Part shown: positions 33,696 to 43,496 of the stretch, in pieces
Position numbering within the stretch: position 1 is the first letter of the stretch
Layout: each line of letters opens with the position of its first letter
From: Plasmodiophora brassicae
Taxonomy: Eukaryota > Endomyxa: Phytomyxea > Phytomyxea > Plasmodiophorida
Assembly: GCA_036867785.1 (NCBI GenBank)
Contig: CP145419.1
Location: 620,001-684,000 of the forward strand
Direction: 5' to 3'
DNA: 64,000 bases
Made by a program: the position numbers and the translations under genes
Notes under the pieces: generated by a model
The model's input: the letters and a program-made list of their open reading frames with translations, nothing else
Database searches by the model: none
What the model was told of the DNA's origin: nothing

Positions 33696-35381
33696 ATGAC
33701 GCTAGCCGCAGCCATCGTCGAGCCGGTTAGACGGCATCTACACGATCGTCTGCCGAAGATCTGCGATGCCGATCCGGACGCATTATCGACGTACATTCTT
33801 GCGTTGCTGCAGCGGGATCAGCCAGCGAGCGCGCTGCGCGAATCGTGCGCCAAAGAGCTGGATGAGTTCCTAGGTTCGCAGACGTCCGCGTTCGTCGATG
33901 ACCTGTTCACAGTTATTTCCGACTTCGACAAACAGCAGCAACAGTCGGTCGCTCCGGCACCGACGTCTCCGCCTCGGCGCTCTTCGTCTCCTGGCCGTCA
34001 TGCGCCATACGATCGTCGTGGCACCAAACGCCGATATGACGATGATCGCCGTCGCGATCGCTACGATCCCATGGATCGCGGTTCGACGTTCATCGATTAT
34101 CGCGGACCTATGTCAGGTCCATATGGGCCACGTCCTAGGCATGGAGATGATCACGGGCACCCTCGTCAACGACGGCCGTCGACGTCGATGAATGGTGGCG
34201 GTCCATCGCCACAGCACCCGCACAAACCGACGAACTTGTTCGTGTCGAACGTACCGCCGCACCTGAACAATCTGGCGACTCTATCGGCTCACTTCTCGCG
34301 GTTCGGCGAGATTGTCAACCTGCAGATCAAAGCCGATCAATGCAAGGCGTTTATACAGTTCAAGACGCACGAGCAGGCGAAAGCGGCGCTGGGCTGCCCG
34401 GAGGCGGTCGCCAACAATCGGTTCATCCGGGTGTACTGGGCACGCTATGATCCAATGGACAAGAGTGCCCGGTTGGCTAGCGACCTCGCTGCTGAGTCTG
34501 ATGAGGCGGCCGAGGTACGACATTGTCCCGTTATCGTCCTGGGTATTAACGATTCATTTGGTCGACAGGCGCTTCGTGCTCAAGAACGTGAAGCTCAGGC
34601 GCGTCGTGAACGGGCGAGCTTGACTGCCGATCTGTCATCGAAAACGAACATGCTGTCCAAACTGAAGAGCATGACGGGAGAAAACGCTGCGCGCGCGGCC
34701 CAGATAGCAACCCTGGAATCGCAGGTTGCCGAGGCCGAGAAGAAGCTATCTGAGCTCCCTGCTGTTCCGGACGAGCCATCCCCGGCTGCCTCTGCGGCTG
34801 GCGCTCAAGCAGCACCGTCAATCCAAGAAGAGCTTGCGCTGGCTGAACGGGAAGCCGCCGCCTATGGCATTATCGACGCTCACGGAAACATTATCGATGG
34901 CGGTCGAGGAGGGTTTCGAGGACGCGGAAGGGGTCGAGGTGCTCGTGGCACTGCGCGTGGTGCTATCACTGGACGCCAGTCCATGACTCTGGACAACCGG
35001 ACTCGTACGTTGTGCGTTCGTGGGATCCCTGAGACGTACGCCAACGAGAAGATGATCCGGTCGCATTTCCAAAGCTTCGGCGAGATAACGCGTGTTGCAA
35101 TGGGAGCGCTGGACGCACCTACCACTGCCTTGGTCGAATTTCGTACGAGGAACATGGCGCAGGTTGCCTTGAAGCACGGCAGGAGCATGTTGCAGAATCC
35201 GCTCGAGCTCGAGTGGTCCGAGAACGGGTTCCCATCTGACGGTGGTGCGACTGTCGGCAGCGCTCCGCCCAGCGAACAGGCTTCGCCTCGCCCGACTGCT
35301 GCTCCAGCGCCCGTGATCGTCAACGACGGCCTAAGTGATGATGAGGAGGACGAAGACAAAGATCGCTCGTGGAAACGGTGA
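33696..35381 (+). CDS. RBM26/RBM27-type RNA-binding protein
   Basis: Exons 33696-34514 and 34569-35381; the 54-nt intron has no stop and is a multiple of three, so it can be missed; 543 residues. The N-terminal PWI-like fold reads LPKICDADPDALSTYILALL, then KELDEFLGSQTSAFVDDLFT. An Arg/Tyr/Asp-rich linker precedes RRM1 (NLFVSNVPPHLNNLATLSAH ... KAFIQFKTHEQAKAAL). Then come a coiled coil (REAQARRERASLTADLSSKT), an RG-rich box (GGFRGRGRGRGARG) and a second RRM (RTLCVRGIPETYANEKMIRS). The order PWI-like, RRM, coiled coil, RRM matches RBM26/27, which act in nuclear RNA turnover with the exosome. The usual CCCH finger of the animal proteins is not seen. The Met at 33696 is preferred over 33630 because it begins just before the conserved fold. 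Confidence 0.88.
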   Translation: MTLAAAIVEPVRRHLHDRLPKICDADPDALSTYILALLQRDQPASALRESCAKELDEFLGSQTSAFVDDLFTVISDFDKQQQQSVAPAPTSPPRRSSSPGRHAPYDRRGTKRRYDDDRRRDRYDPMDRGSTFIDYRGPMSGPYGPRPRHGDDHGHPRQRRPSTSMNGGGPSPQHPHKPTNLFVSNVPPHLNNLATLSAHFSRFGEIVNLQIKADQCKAFIQFKTHEQAKAALGCPEAVANNRFIRVYWARYDPMDKSARLASDLAAESDEAAEVRHCPVIVLGINDSFGRQALRAQEREAQARRERASLTADLSSKTNMLSKLKSMTGENAARAAQIATLESQVAEAEKKLSELPAVPDEPSPAASAAGAQAAPSIQEELALAEREAAAYGIIDAHGNIIDGGRGGFRGRGRGRGARGTARGAITGRQSMTLDNRTRTLCVRGIPETYANEKMIRSHFQSFGEITRVAMGALDAPTTALVEFRTRNMAQVALKHGRSMLQNPLELEWSENGFPSDGGATVGSAPPSEQASPRPTAAPAPVIVNDGLSDDEEDEDKDRSWKR

Positions 35382-35503
35382 TGTGCCAGCGTACTACCTA
35401 CTTCAGCAGCCCAAGATCATACACATCGAAAAGTTATCACATATTTGTACATAGGTGGTGCACATCGAAAAGGCACGTATCACCTGTAGAACCAGTCTTC
35501 ATC

Positions 35504-35515
35504 CTTTGCCGTCGA
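35504..35515 (+). repeat. Left target-site duplication of the LINE
   Basis: CTTTGCCGTCGA, identical to 37884-37895 on the other side of the element. Confidence 0.85.
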
Positions 35516-37883
35516 CACACTAAGGGCTAATGAGGAAAACAGACATGGTATGATGATGATCGACCTTAATGGTGTAGCGGCCAGCATAAAACAAAGAAGC
35601 AAAGTAGTCAGGTCGCTGCTAAAATACAACTTCCCAATTAAAATATACCACCAAATATGCAAAGGATTCATCGGGGGCAAACTAAATTACTACATGCCGA
35701 TACTTGGGGCAGAAACAGGTAAAGAAATGAAAAGTGCCATCAAGCCCCTAGAAACAGCTTACAATGAGTACATGAGGACATACTCAGGAGCGTTCAGATC
35801 CACACCAATTCCCCTCCTACACGCAATGACTGGATTTCCGCTATTACGAGACGCGATACGCACAAGCGCTACCATGACAGTCCTGTCAGCAATTGCCAAT
35901 GACACCCTGCTAGGTAGAGAATACAGCACTTGGGACGGTGAGGGAGATGGATGGAGCCCCCTAGGAATAGTGGGGAAGACCCTCAACGAGGACATGCCCA
36001 GAACGTACACTGAAGTACATCCAAAAGTAAAACTAAGTGAACAGACACTGGAAAAACTCTATCAGGTGCAATTCCACACGAGTTCTAGATCAGAAGCGAT
36101 CGAAAAACACCTCACAGACGAGCTACTACCCCAAGAACCACCTATAGAAATATGGACTGATGGAAGCCTGACCCCTGGGGAGAACGCAGGAGCAGCTGCG
36201 CTCGTCATAGACAATAGGGAGTACCCTCCCACTGAAACGGTGAGAGAAACCGCCTTAAGCCCGGTCATCGTCCGTTCCAGCTACGAAACAGAACTCATTG
36301 CATTAGGATGCGGACTGGACGTCGCCATCGATGAGAACTTCAACGACACCAAAGTACACATCTTCTCGGACTCCTTATCGTGGATCAAACAGCTGCAATC
36401 GCTCCCAACAAGGCCAAAAAGGGTGCACGACGAGGTCGCAGCTAATGCTGACAAGCTGGCCAACCTAATAGAGAATAACAACGAGGTACACATACACTTC
36501 ATCCCCAGCCACGTCCCAAAACCAGATGAAGAAAATACGGACACAAGTTCACAGAAGACCGAATGCTCGGAGTCGTATGTAAACACGGACACTGACAGGG
36601 AAAATCCACCCAGGCAAACAGGCACTGACCAATCCCCGAGTCGAGACTACGAAAACCCGCCAATCCACCCCAGATCGCAGATGGGGAATCAAACACAAAC
36701 ATCGGATACAGACAAAAGCAAAGCCAATGACGGCACGAACCACACGGGCCAAAGGGCAGAAGAAGAGGACAACACAAACACATCGCACGACTCACTACCT
36801 ACGCAAAATGCGTCATTGACTGAGGAAAGCAGCGAGGACGACTCGGAGACAGACTCGGAGAGCAGAAAAAGGATCAAATACCTGGAAATAGGTCATAACG
36901 AGGAGATTGACAAGCTCGCAAAGCGAGCAGCAAAGAAAGGACAATGTGGGGTAAACCACACACCACTCCTGTCCTCCTACAAACTCCACCTAAGACGACT
37001 AGCAGCCGAGCGGCTAGAAGACTACCTAACAAATAACATCAAAGACAGCAAGTGGGACGACTACCCGAAACGAAAACGATACATAGACGACGCATGGGAC
37101 ATCGCGTTCAACAGCAGAAAGCTACATACGCATCCACTTCTCAACAGAGCACGATCCGGGCACAGTGCAGCGCGTAAACACCTACACAATATTGACAAAA
37201 CAATGTCCGGAGAATCGGACCAATGCAGGCACTGCAACAGTGCTGAGGAGACTATCGAACACCAACTGGTACACTGCACTGCACTACGCCACAAACTACA
37301 ACATGAGCGCGAAACATACGAACGATTATGGAAAAACTCCTTCGCAGAAGCTCTATGGAAGTACGAAGACGAAATGACAAGAATACTCAAATCTGCAAAA
37401 TCCAAACGATGCATATTCATCTAATGACAAAGCAACAGGCCGAAGGCCGACGAACAACGTATAAGGTGCAGAAGCGCTGCACCACCAAGGCAACGCCGCC
37501 TTTGTCCTGTGGGTGCCCGACAGCCCAGTAATTAAGTGTCGTTTAGGACTGACCATAGGGGGTCAATTGAGCAGGTGGAAGGTGAAGGGGCGCCTGTAAA
37601 AAGGTGACCACCTCCCACAGGGGGGTGGATGTCGTCAGTAGTGTAGGCCGGTCAACCGAAGTGAGGAAGACCAATCACCTACGAACCTTGGAGGACTCGA
37701 TGAGCCCTTAGACTCGCCCCGGAGCCGCCACCCTGCAAGACCCCAGAACAGAGGTGACAGACCGGCTCTGCCAGGTCGGGGAAAGTGAGCGTTCTGCGAG
37801 CCTCCCTACGGTCCTCGGATCCGAGAACGAGGCGCCTGCGTTAAAAGCGCGAAACACAAATAAACTAAACTAAACTAAACTAA
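35516..37883 (+). mobile_element. 5'-truncated non-LTR retrotransposon (LINE) with RNase H
   Basis: A 2,368-bp A-rich insertion in a GC-rich genome, ending in a (TAAAC)n tail at about 37857-37880 and flanked on both sides by the 12-bp direct repeat CTTTGCCGTCGA. Only the 3' part is present: the end of the reverse transcriptase (thumb region), RNase H, a C-terminal CCHC motif, and a 3' UTR of about 460 bp. 5' truncation and target-site duplication are typical of target-primed reverse transcription. The clean duplication and the open frame suggest a fairly recent insertion. RNase H plus the C-terminal zinc motif points to the I-like group of LINEs; the clade is not determined. Confidence 0.85.
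35550..37424 (+). CDS. LINE open frame: RT thumb, RNase H and zinc knuckle
   Basis: The frame is open from the left end of the insertion (NEENRHG precedes the first Met), so the listed start is not a real initiation site. Residues 1-170 match the C-terminal part of LINE reverse transcriptase (SLLKYNFPIKIYHQICKGFI). RNase H follows: first Asp in IEIWTDGSL, Glu in SSYETELIAL, second Asp in VHIFSDSLSWIKQL, and the last His/Asp region in HFIPSHV ... GHNEEIDKLAKRAA. Between SHV and GHNEE lies an insert of 125 residues (36516-36890), acidic and Ser/Thr/Asn-rich. The end holds CX2CX8HX4C (CRHCNSAEETIEHQLVHC). Activity is impossible without the missing RT palm and endonuclease, but this part is not interrupted by stops. 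Confidence 0.85.
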   Translation: MMMIDLNGVAASIKQRSKVVRSLLKYNFPIKIYHQICKGFIGGKLNYYMPILGAETGKEMKSAIKPLETAYNEYMRTYSGAFRSTPIPLLHAMTGFPLLRDAIRTSATMTVLSAIANDTLLGREYSTWDGEGDGWSPLGIVGKTLNEDMPRTYTEVHPKVKLSEQTLEKLYQVQFHTSSRSEAIEKHLTDELLPQEPPIEIWTDGSLTPGENAGAAALVIDNREYPPTETVRETALSPVIVRSSYETELIALGCGLDVAIDENFNDTKVHIFSDSLSWIKQLQSLPTRPKRVHDEVAANADKLANLIENNNEVHIHFIPSHVPKPDEENTDTSSQKTECSESYVNTDTDRENPPRQTGTDQSPSRDYENPPIHPRSQMGNQTQTSDTDKSKANDGTNHTGQRAEEEDNTNTSHDSLPTQNASLTEESSEDDSETDSESRKRIKYLEIGHNEEIDKLAKRAAKKGQCGVNHTPLLSSYKLHLRRLAAERLEDYLTNNIKDSKWDDYPKRKRYIDDAWDIAFNSRKLHTHPLLNRARSGHSAARKHLHNIDKTMSGESDQCRHCNSAEETIEHQLVHCTALRHKLQHERETYERLWKNSFAEALWKYEDEMTRILKSAKSKRCIFI

Positions 37884-37895
37884 CTTTGCCGTCGA
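37884..37895 (+). repeat. Right target-site duplication of the LINE
   Basis: CTTTGCCGTCGA directly after the (TAAAC)n tail; pairs with 35504-35515. Confidence 0.85.
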
Positions 37896-38690
37896 AGTAA
37901 GGTATGCGTGTGCTCAGGTCCGGCCATCGTCAGTGGGAGAAGTTCCCACTTCAAAGTCCGGATTTCTGGGACAGCGAAGTCCCAGCGCCTGTTATTATTA
38001 GGGCGCCCCGTCGCAGACAGTCGGGTGAGTTCCCCATGCGCGTGAGACTGGGTGTTGGCGCGGTATCCGCTCAAGTTCAAATTTTGTGCTTGGGTGTGGG
38101 CATTGTTTTTGGGGGCAAGCGATTCGACGCGGTCGTCGTCGTCCGGTTGGGACGAGCGCGTGGACGATCGGCTGTGTCTCGCCATCGCGGCCAAGCGGTG
38201 TCAGGCGTTCCAAGGGGCATCGGCCTACCGCTCGCTCGACAGCCATTGCTTATCTTCTTGCGTAATCGACGAACAGCGGCTCAAGCATGGAGGTCCGGCA
38301 GATTATGGTAATGCATTGTTAATTCTCTATCACATTTCCATTCATGTGGCGCTTTGTTCCGATAACTCGTTTGGAAAATTCGCCATGTTTACGTTATTTA
38401 TGTACAATATCGCTCCATGGATCAGGACCTACGTTTCAAATCATACCCGCGATTGCGGGATATTGTTCAACCGTTGGATTTGGAGGTTGTCTTGATGCTG
38501 TCAGAAGCTCCTCAATGGAGCGGCTCAATCGGCATTCTCTTACGGGGCGCAGCCATCCGTTTTTTTGAATTCTCCGTTTTGTGCCAACCCCAGCCAAAAT
38601 TCGGTTACACCCGTGACGCCGGAGCCGGCTCCTTTGGGAGAGCCGAGCGCCAGTTTATAAAATTCAAACTGCTAGTCGTTCACTGACGCC
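37896..38690. other. Non-coding stretch upstream of cyclin B
   Basis: About 800 bp with no convincing gene. The right half (38310-38680) is more AT-rich than the surroundings. Short open frames on both strands overlap each other and show no family likeness. The last 40 bp contain the presumed cyclin B promoter. Confidence 0.5.
38654..38662 (+). promoter_or_regulatory. TATA-like box of cyclin B
   Basis: TTTATAAAA lies about 30-37 bp before the ATG at 38691, a spacing that allows a very short 5' leader. Confidence 0.45.
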
Positions 38691-40063
38691 ATGGTGATTG
38701 TCGGTCGACAGGGCGAGAACGCGATGGTGCGGCACGCTGGGAAGCCGGTCGGCGGCGCGCACGCTCAGACGAAACGTGCCCCGCTCGAGGATATCAGTAA
38801 CAATGTGACGACGAACAAGTACGCCAAGGTTGGCGAAGGCGCGGGCAACGCGGCGAAGCAAAAACGGGCTGTCAAATCCACGACCAACGTGCAACCTGCC
38901 GTTCTACCTCCAGCTACTGCTATGGAGCTGGATGACATCAAGCTGGAATTGGAAGTGTACGTGCGAACTCGCATTGGTCCAGTTGGTGCAAACTGAAGTT
39001 CCGCAGGGATATCGCTCATGCTGACGACCCTCAATGGGTGGCGGAATACGTCGGGGACATCTTCGACCATTACTTTGCAACTGAACGCGTCCACTCCGCA
39101 TCCCCCAAATACATGGACGCCCAAGCAGATGTCAGGCCCGAAATGAGACGCATCCTTGTCGATTGGCTCGTCGAGGTGCACAATATGTTCAAGCTGAAAC
39201 AGGAGACACTCTTCCTCGCCGTTAATATCCTCGATCGGTATGTGCGGTTTCCTTAATGCTTAGACAGTTCTGACTTAAAACGATGTAGGTACTTGTCAAT
39301 CCGTCAGATCAAACGCACTCGACTGCAGTTAATCGGCAGCACTGCTCTTTTTGTCGCTTGCAAATACGAGGAGATGTACGCCCCTGAAGTAGAAGACTTC
39401 GTCTACGTGTCTGACCGGGTTAGTCACCGAGATCGCACTGGTTTCTATCTGCTCAATGATATTACAGGCTTTCACTCGTGATGACGTTCTTCTATGCGAG
39501 TCTGAGTTCTGTATGGCTCTTGGATTCTGGTTTTCGATTCCAACGCCGTTTCATTTTGCTCAGCGATTCGTCCAGGTAATGAGCGCGCGTAATGTGTGTA
39601 CGTACGTCTCAGTAGCTTAGCCGGATTGTAGGTAGCATCGTTCGACGAACGTAATGCATTATTCGCCAGCTATCTGATGGAGCTTACTCTTCTTGAATAC
39701 TCGTTCGTGGTACGGTACCCTGATGTCGGGCTGTTTTCTCTGTTGTTAAAGATGCCATAGCAATATCCTCCTTCGGTCATTGCTGCGTCTGCGGTGTATC
39801 TGACCACATACTTCGATGGGCAACCATGGGCTGATCATTTGGTTCAACACACCCGATACGTGTACCAAGATATGCGGACGTGTGTCAAGGAGATGTATGC
39901 CCTGCTGGCAGCGGGGAAACTCAGCAACAGCGTCCAGAAGAAGTACAGCTCGAAGAGCATGAAGCGTGTTGCACAGATTGGGCAAGAAGTCGTGCAAGCT
40001 CAGATACGGCAGCATCAAGAGCAGGAAGTCGCTGCCGCCGCCGCTGCTGCTACTTCTCAGTAG
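38691..40063 (+). CDS. B-type mitotic cyclin
   Basis: About six exons; the first ends after LELEV (near 38958) and later exons start near 39011, 39287, 39470, 39634 and 39760. The N-terminal region carries a destruction box of the form RxxLxxIxN (RAPLEDISN), the APC/C degradation signal. The first cyclin fold begins YVGDIFDHYFATERV and contains YMDAQADVRPEMRRILVDWL-VEVH, the hallmark MRxILxDWLxEVH, then ETLFLAVNILDRYLSIRQI and STALFVACKYEEMYAPEVED. The second fold continues with CESEFCMALGFWFSIPTPFH, YLMELTLLEYS and PSVIAASAVYLTTYF. An Ala-rich C-terminus ends at 40063. It activates CDK1 for mitosis. Spacing of the first exon after the TATA-like box supports the start. Confidence 0.92.
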
Positions 40064-40410
40064 TAACCGCAAACGTCAGGTGTGCCTGTGCTGGCGCGCT
40101 CGGCAAGGAGCCCGCTGAACTGCACCCCAACCCTTTCTATATACATTGCTATATTCGATGAGACCCCATCCTTTCCTAGTCCGTGTCCCTTGCACAGTTC
40201 GAGCTCTATTGTGTATTGGGGGCTCTGCTGTTGGTACTGCCCTTGAGCCACCGGCCGTACCTTGGACAATTCAGCCATGTATCGACTGATTTCACGCTTC
40301 TTTGGGGTTTGCTCCCCAAGTCGTTCCCGGTTGCCATTCAGTAGCACAGCGTTTTTGAAGCGGATGTTGACGCTATAGTTTGGGACACGGGATGAGTATA
40401 CCGGAGCTTG

Positions 40411-40493
40411 GACTTCGTGGCCGAGCAGGTCAAGGCGGTTGCTTGCTAAGCAATTTCCCTTTGGGAGCGCGCGTTCGAATCGCGTCGAAGTCG
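40411..40493 (+). tRNA. tRNA-Ser (anticodon GCT)
   Basis: An 83-nt class II tRNA. The acceptor stem pairs GACTTCG with CGAAGTC plus discriminator G. The A box is TGGCCGAGCAGGT. The anticodon arm is GTTGC-TTGCTAA-GCAAT with anticodon GCT at 40445-40447. There is a long variable arm (TTCCCTTTGGGA) and a T arm with TTCGAAT. No intron. Decodes AGC/AGT serine codons. Confidence 0.9.
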
Positions 40494-41141
40494 TCTCTCT
40501 TTTTGCACCGACCTGACCCGGCTGATCGCATGGAGGGCGCCAATCGACTGATTGGCTCTTGAATCGCATCGTTGCTTGTGTGCTGCCTCGTCTATTCGAG
40601 CAGTGGTTTTCAGGAAGCCCGCCAACCAGGTAATCCCTCGGCAAGGATCGTCCTCCGATCCACTGAACAACGCGCATCTGGCCTATTCGCTATAGTCTGC
40701 GTGTCAAAATCTTACCAGATGTCTTCGATACCGACGACAATGGTTACGGGGCCCCCTGGCCTCCCGATGGTGAGCACTTCAACCGGCCATCATCCCGAAC
40801 CGATCGGCCGCATGACCTCGGACGCTTTATTTCGGCAAGGGTAGGCCTTGCCCTGTCGGTCAAAACCTGGGAATGCCTTCGAATGAAAACAGAATAGACT
40901 GGCGACTTGCCGTCAGATATAAGGCAGGGCTGTAGTCCAACGCCAATTGCTCGATCGGCGCTTGTCGAACCGCTGGCGTTATGGTGGTCGCTAAAGAGAA
41001 CTGTGTGCCTAGCACATTCCAGGACACCGTTTGTCTGCCCAGCAAACGGCCACTGTGGACCCACGTTAACGTGGCGTACAAGGAATCCATTCAGCTTGTG
41101 GGTCCACGCTCATTCCCTTCGGACATTGTTCCGCTTCCGAA
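40494..41141. other. Intergenic region after the tRNA gene
   Basis: No gene seen. It starts with a short T-rich run (TCTCTCTTTTTG at 40493-40504) that can end Pol III transcription of the tRNA. The last 60 bp should hold the promoter of the gene at 41142. Confidence 0.4.
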
Positions 41142-41771
41142 ATGCTTCGCATGATCGAGTGTCTTGTAGTTGTCGCCGCTGCCCTGGTTCTCTATCATGG
41201 TCACGCCCAGATCGTATGCTTTTCATGTGGGCAGTCGGCGCCCGTGCCTCCTCCAACGTTAGCAGGTGTGCCGGAAACCCCGGCGCCAATTCACCTGGTG
41301 CCCACTCCGGCACCGACCTACGTAATGGAGACGCCTGCACCGACAGCTATCGTGCCCGCTCCAGTGCCCACCGTCTTCGTGCCAGCCCCGGCTCCCACGC
41401 CCGGCTACTACTACCCACCCACGCCAACAGCTCCAACGCCCACTCCACTTGTTATTCTTCCGCAAACGGTACCATCCCCTTGCCCTAACACGGCCTCACC
41501 CCAGTCGATCCCAACTGTTGTTTACCCGCCATCCCCATCGTACCCGCCATCAAGCACAACCGCGCCTCCGTCGATCCCCATCATTGCCTACACGCCGTCC
41601 CCAGCGTACCCGTCAACCGGCTCCATCACGCCACATTCCGTCCCTGCCGTCGTGTACACGCCATCCCCGACCGTGTACACGTCAACCGGCACCTATGTTC
41701 CTGCGCCTGCGACGGTCCCAGCCGGCGTCACTCCATCTACGGTGTACACGTCTCACGGCTACGACTACTGA
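41142..41771 (+). CDS. Secreted proline-rich (extensin-like) protein
   Basis: Single exon, 209 residues. A signal peptide (MIECLVVVAAALVLYHGHAQ) is followed by a short Cys pair (VCFSCGQ) and then about 165 residues dominated by Pro, Thr, Ala, Ser and Tyr, with imperfect repeats such as TPAPT, VPAPVPTV and YTPSP. No membrane helix or GPI signal is seen. It resembles structural hydroxyproline-rich wall or matrix glycoproteins in composition only, which is not evidence of descent. Low-complexity repeats suggest a fast-evolving extracellular protein. Confidence 0.65.
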   Translation: MLRMIECLVVVAAALVLYHGHAQIVCFSCGQSAPVPPPTLAGVPETPAPIHLVPTPAPTYVMETPAPTAIVPAPVPTVFVPAPAPTPGYYYPPTPTAPTPTPLVILPQTVPSPCPNTASPQSIPTVVYPPSPSYPPSSTTAPPSIPIIAYTPSPAYPSTGSITPHSVPAVVYTPSPTVYTSTGTYVPAPATVPAGVTPSTVYTSHGYDY

Positions 41772-41903
41772 ATCGTTTCGATGTGCACCGCGCGCCAGTA
41801 ATAAACACTTTTCATCTTGGTCGGATCTCGTGCGCCTGGCGCCCTTGCCCGAGGGCGGACGCCGCTTGAAATAGACCTGGGTGTGGCATACCTCCCGTGC
41901 ATC

Positions 41904-43086
41904 ATGCGCGTCGTGCTCGTTGCCGCATGCTGCGTCGGCGGGTCGGTCCTGTCCGCGGCGCTGTTCATCGCGGCGAATCGTACGACCAGTCTGCCGAGGC
42001 GCTTTCCCGTTCTCGTCGTACTCCTAACGTGGATGGTTCCGTAGGGCTCTGGAAGCGATGCGCGCAGGCTGAGAAGCAGGCTGCCGACCTGCAGGTCAGC
42101 CTGAAGAAGGAGCGACGGAAACGCTTTGATGAACGAGTCGGGCGGACGAAGGCGGAGAGGCTCGTACGGGAACTGCGTCTTCAGACGAACCCGGCCGGTA
42201 TCGCTAGCTTGAAGCCGATTGGCGTCCTGCAAAGCGTGTTCCGGGACCGACGTGGCACGCCGCGCCAGTCGCTTCTCGTGCCCCACGCGCGCGCGCGTCT
42301 TACTCTCAACGTCGACGTCCAAGGCAAAGGTGATTGCCTGCTGTCCGTCGACGATGCTGCCGGCGTCATCTCACCGATTGCATCCGCAGCGAGCTTGGAA
42401 GGATTATCCGAGTTCTCGCACGTCTGGCTGATCGGAACGTTCCACGAGAACACGGATGGCGGAGCGGCATCCCGATTCAAGGCGAAGGTGGCTCCGCCTC
42501 GCCTGAACGGTGCCAAAGTGGGCGTGTTTGCCACGCGCTCCCCTCATCGACCCGTGCCGTTATCGCTGACCGTGGCCAGGCTTGATGCGGTCGTCGATGG
42601 GACGCTGTGGCTTAGCGGAGCCGACCTGCTAGACGGGACACCGATCCTCGATGTCAAGCCATACGTTGCTCGGTATGATTCAATTCCGGGTGCCACTTGC
42701 CCCGAATGGGTCGGAGACCTTGCCGTAGGACATTAGTCAGTCATGTTTGCAAGGCCACTTGTGTTCTGACCCGCCTGCGTCAATAGGTTGGAGAGACCGC
42801 AGGAGTCCTGATCGAGGATGACGCCGATCGCAACCTTTCCGATCTCGTTGCATCAATGCAATTCTACGACGACGCCGATGACGTCCGTGACCTGATTCGT
42901 GAGGTCCTGCAGCGCGACATCCGATCTGTCTACCAGGCTCAGCGACCAGAATCGCGGAACGAATCCTTCTGCGTTCGCCTAGACCGGCTTATCGTCCGCT
43001 ATACAGTCGGTGCCGGTCGGATCGTTACGGTCACTTCCATATCGCTCGACGGCGATACCCAAGAAAGAGCCGCCAGTACACAGTGA
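41904..43086 (+). CDS. TRMO: tRNA (adenine37-N6)-methyltransferase, TrmO family
   Basis: Exons 41904-41979, 42045-42724 and 42787-43086; introns 65 and 62 nt; 351 residues. The conserved beta-barrel begins IGVLQSVFRDRRGTPRQSLL, with LEGLSEFSHVWLIGTFH, PPRLNGAKVGVFATRSPHRP, LSGADLLDGTPILDVKPYVA and YDSIPGATCPEWVG. The C-terminal part matches the second domain of eukaryotic and bacterial TrmO (FYDDADDVRDLIREVLQRDI-RSVYQ). The enzyme uses SAM to convert t6A37 to m6t6A37 in tRNA. The N-terminus is unusual: a hydrophobic segment (MRVVLVAACCVGGSVLSAALFIA) and a coiled coil, as human TRMO also has a coiled coil but no signal anchor. It could be membrane-attached or mitochondrial. Confidence 0.9.
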
Positions 43087-43496
43087 CCATTTGTTCGAAT
43101 CTGCGAAGAGCATGGTTGCCTCTCGAGTAGGATGCGCCGTTTGCTATCCTGCGCTCGAGTACTTTGGCCCTGATATACGCGCCTTCCTAGGCAACGATAC
43201 GTAGGTCGCTGGTGATCCCACGGAAACCAATCAGCGCGTACACAGTGACGTTGTCAGGCACAACATGACCAGATAGCTCGAGGATGGTCCACTTTGGTAC
43301 AGCCATCGTTCCGTCAACGGCCACGGCGCCTGCCTGCACCTTTACGCTGTACGGCTGGGAGCTCGCGCGTGTGGCTCCGAGCAGGCGAGATCGGCGAGGC
43401 CCGGAAATATTCTGCGACTTGGGAGGGTCGGGTCGGGTCCCCCTTTTCGTGCCACTTTGAGTCTGAAGCTGCATCAGGGACGTCGGTCGTCCAACG

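Noticed and set aside
40057-40677. 206-codon minus-strand open frame over the tRNA gene
   Set aside because: It reads straight through the complement of tRNA-Ser(GCT), has no family likeness, and is best explained as chance.
43187-43306. Small minus-strand frame MAVPKWTILELSG..., resembling the N-terminus of Ctf8
   Set aside because: The first dozen residues fit, but no splice path gave the expected IG-x-H-x-L-x-G block downstream, and the continuation would overlap the TrmO coding exon.
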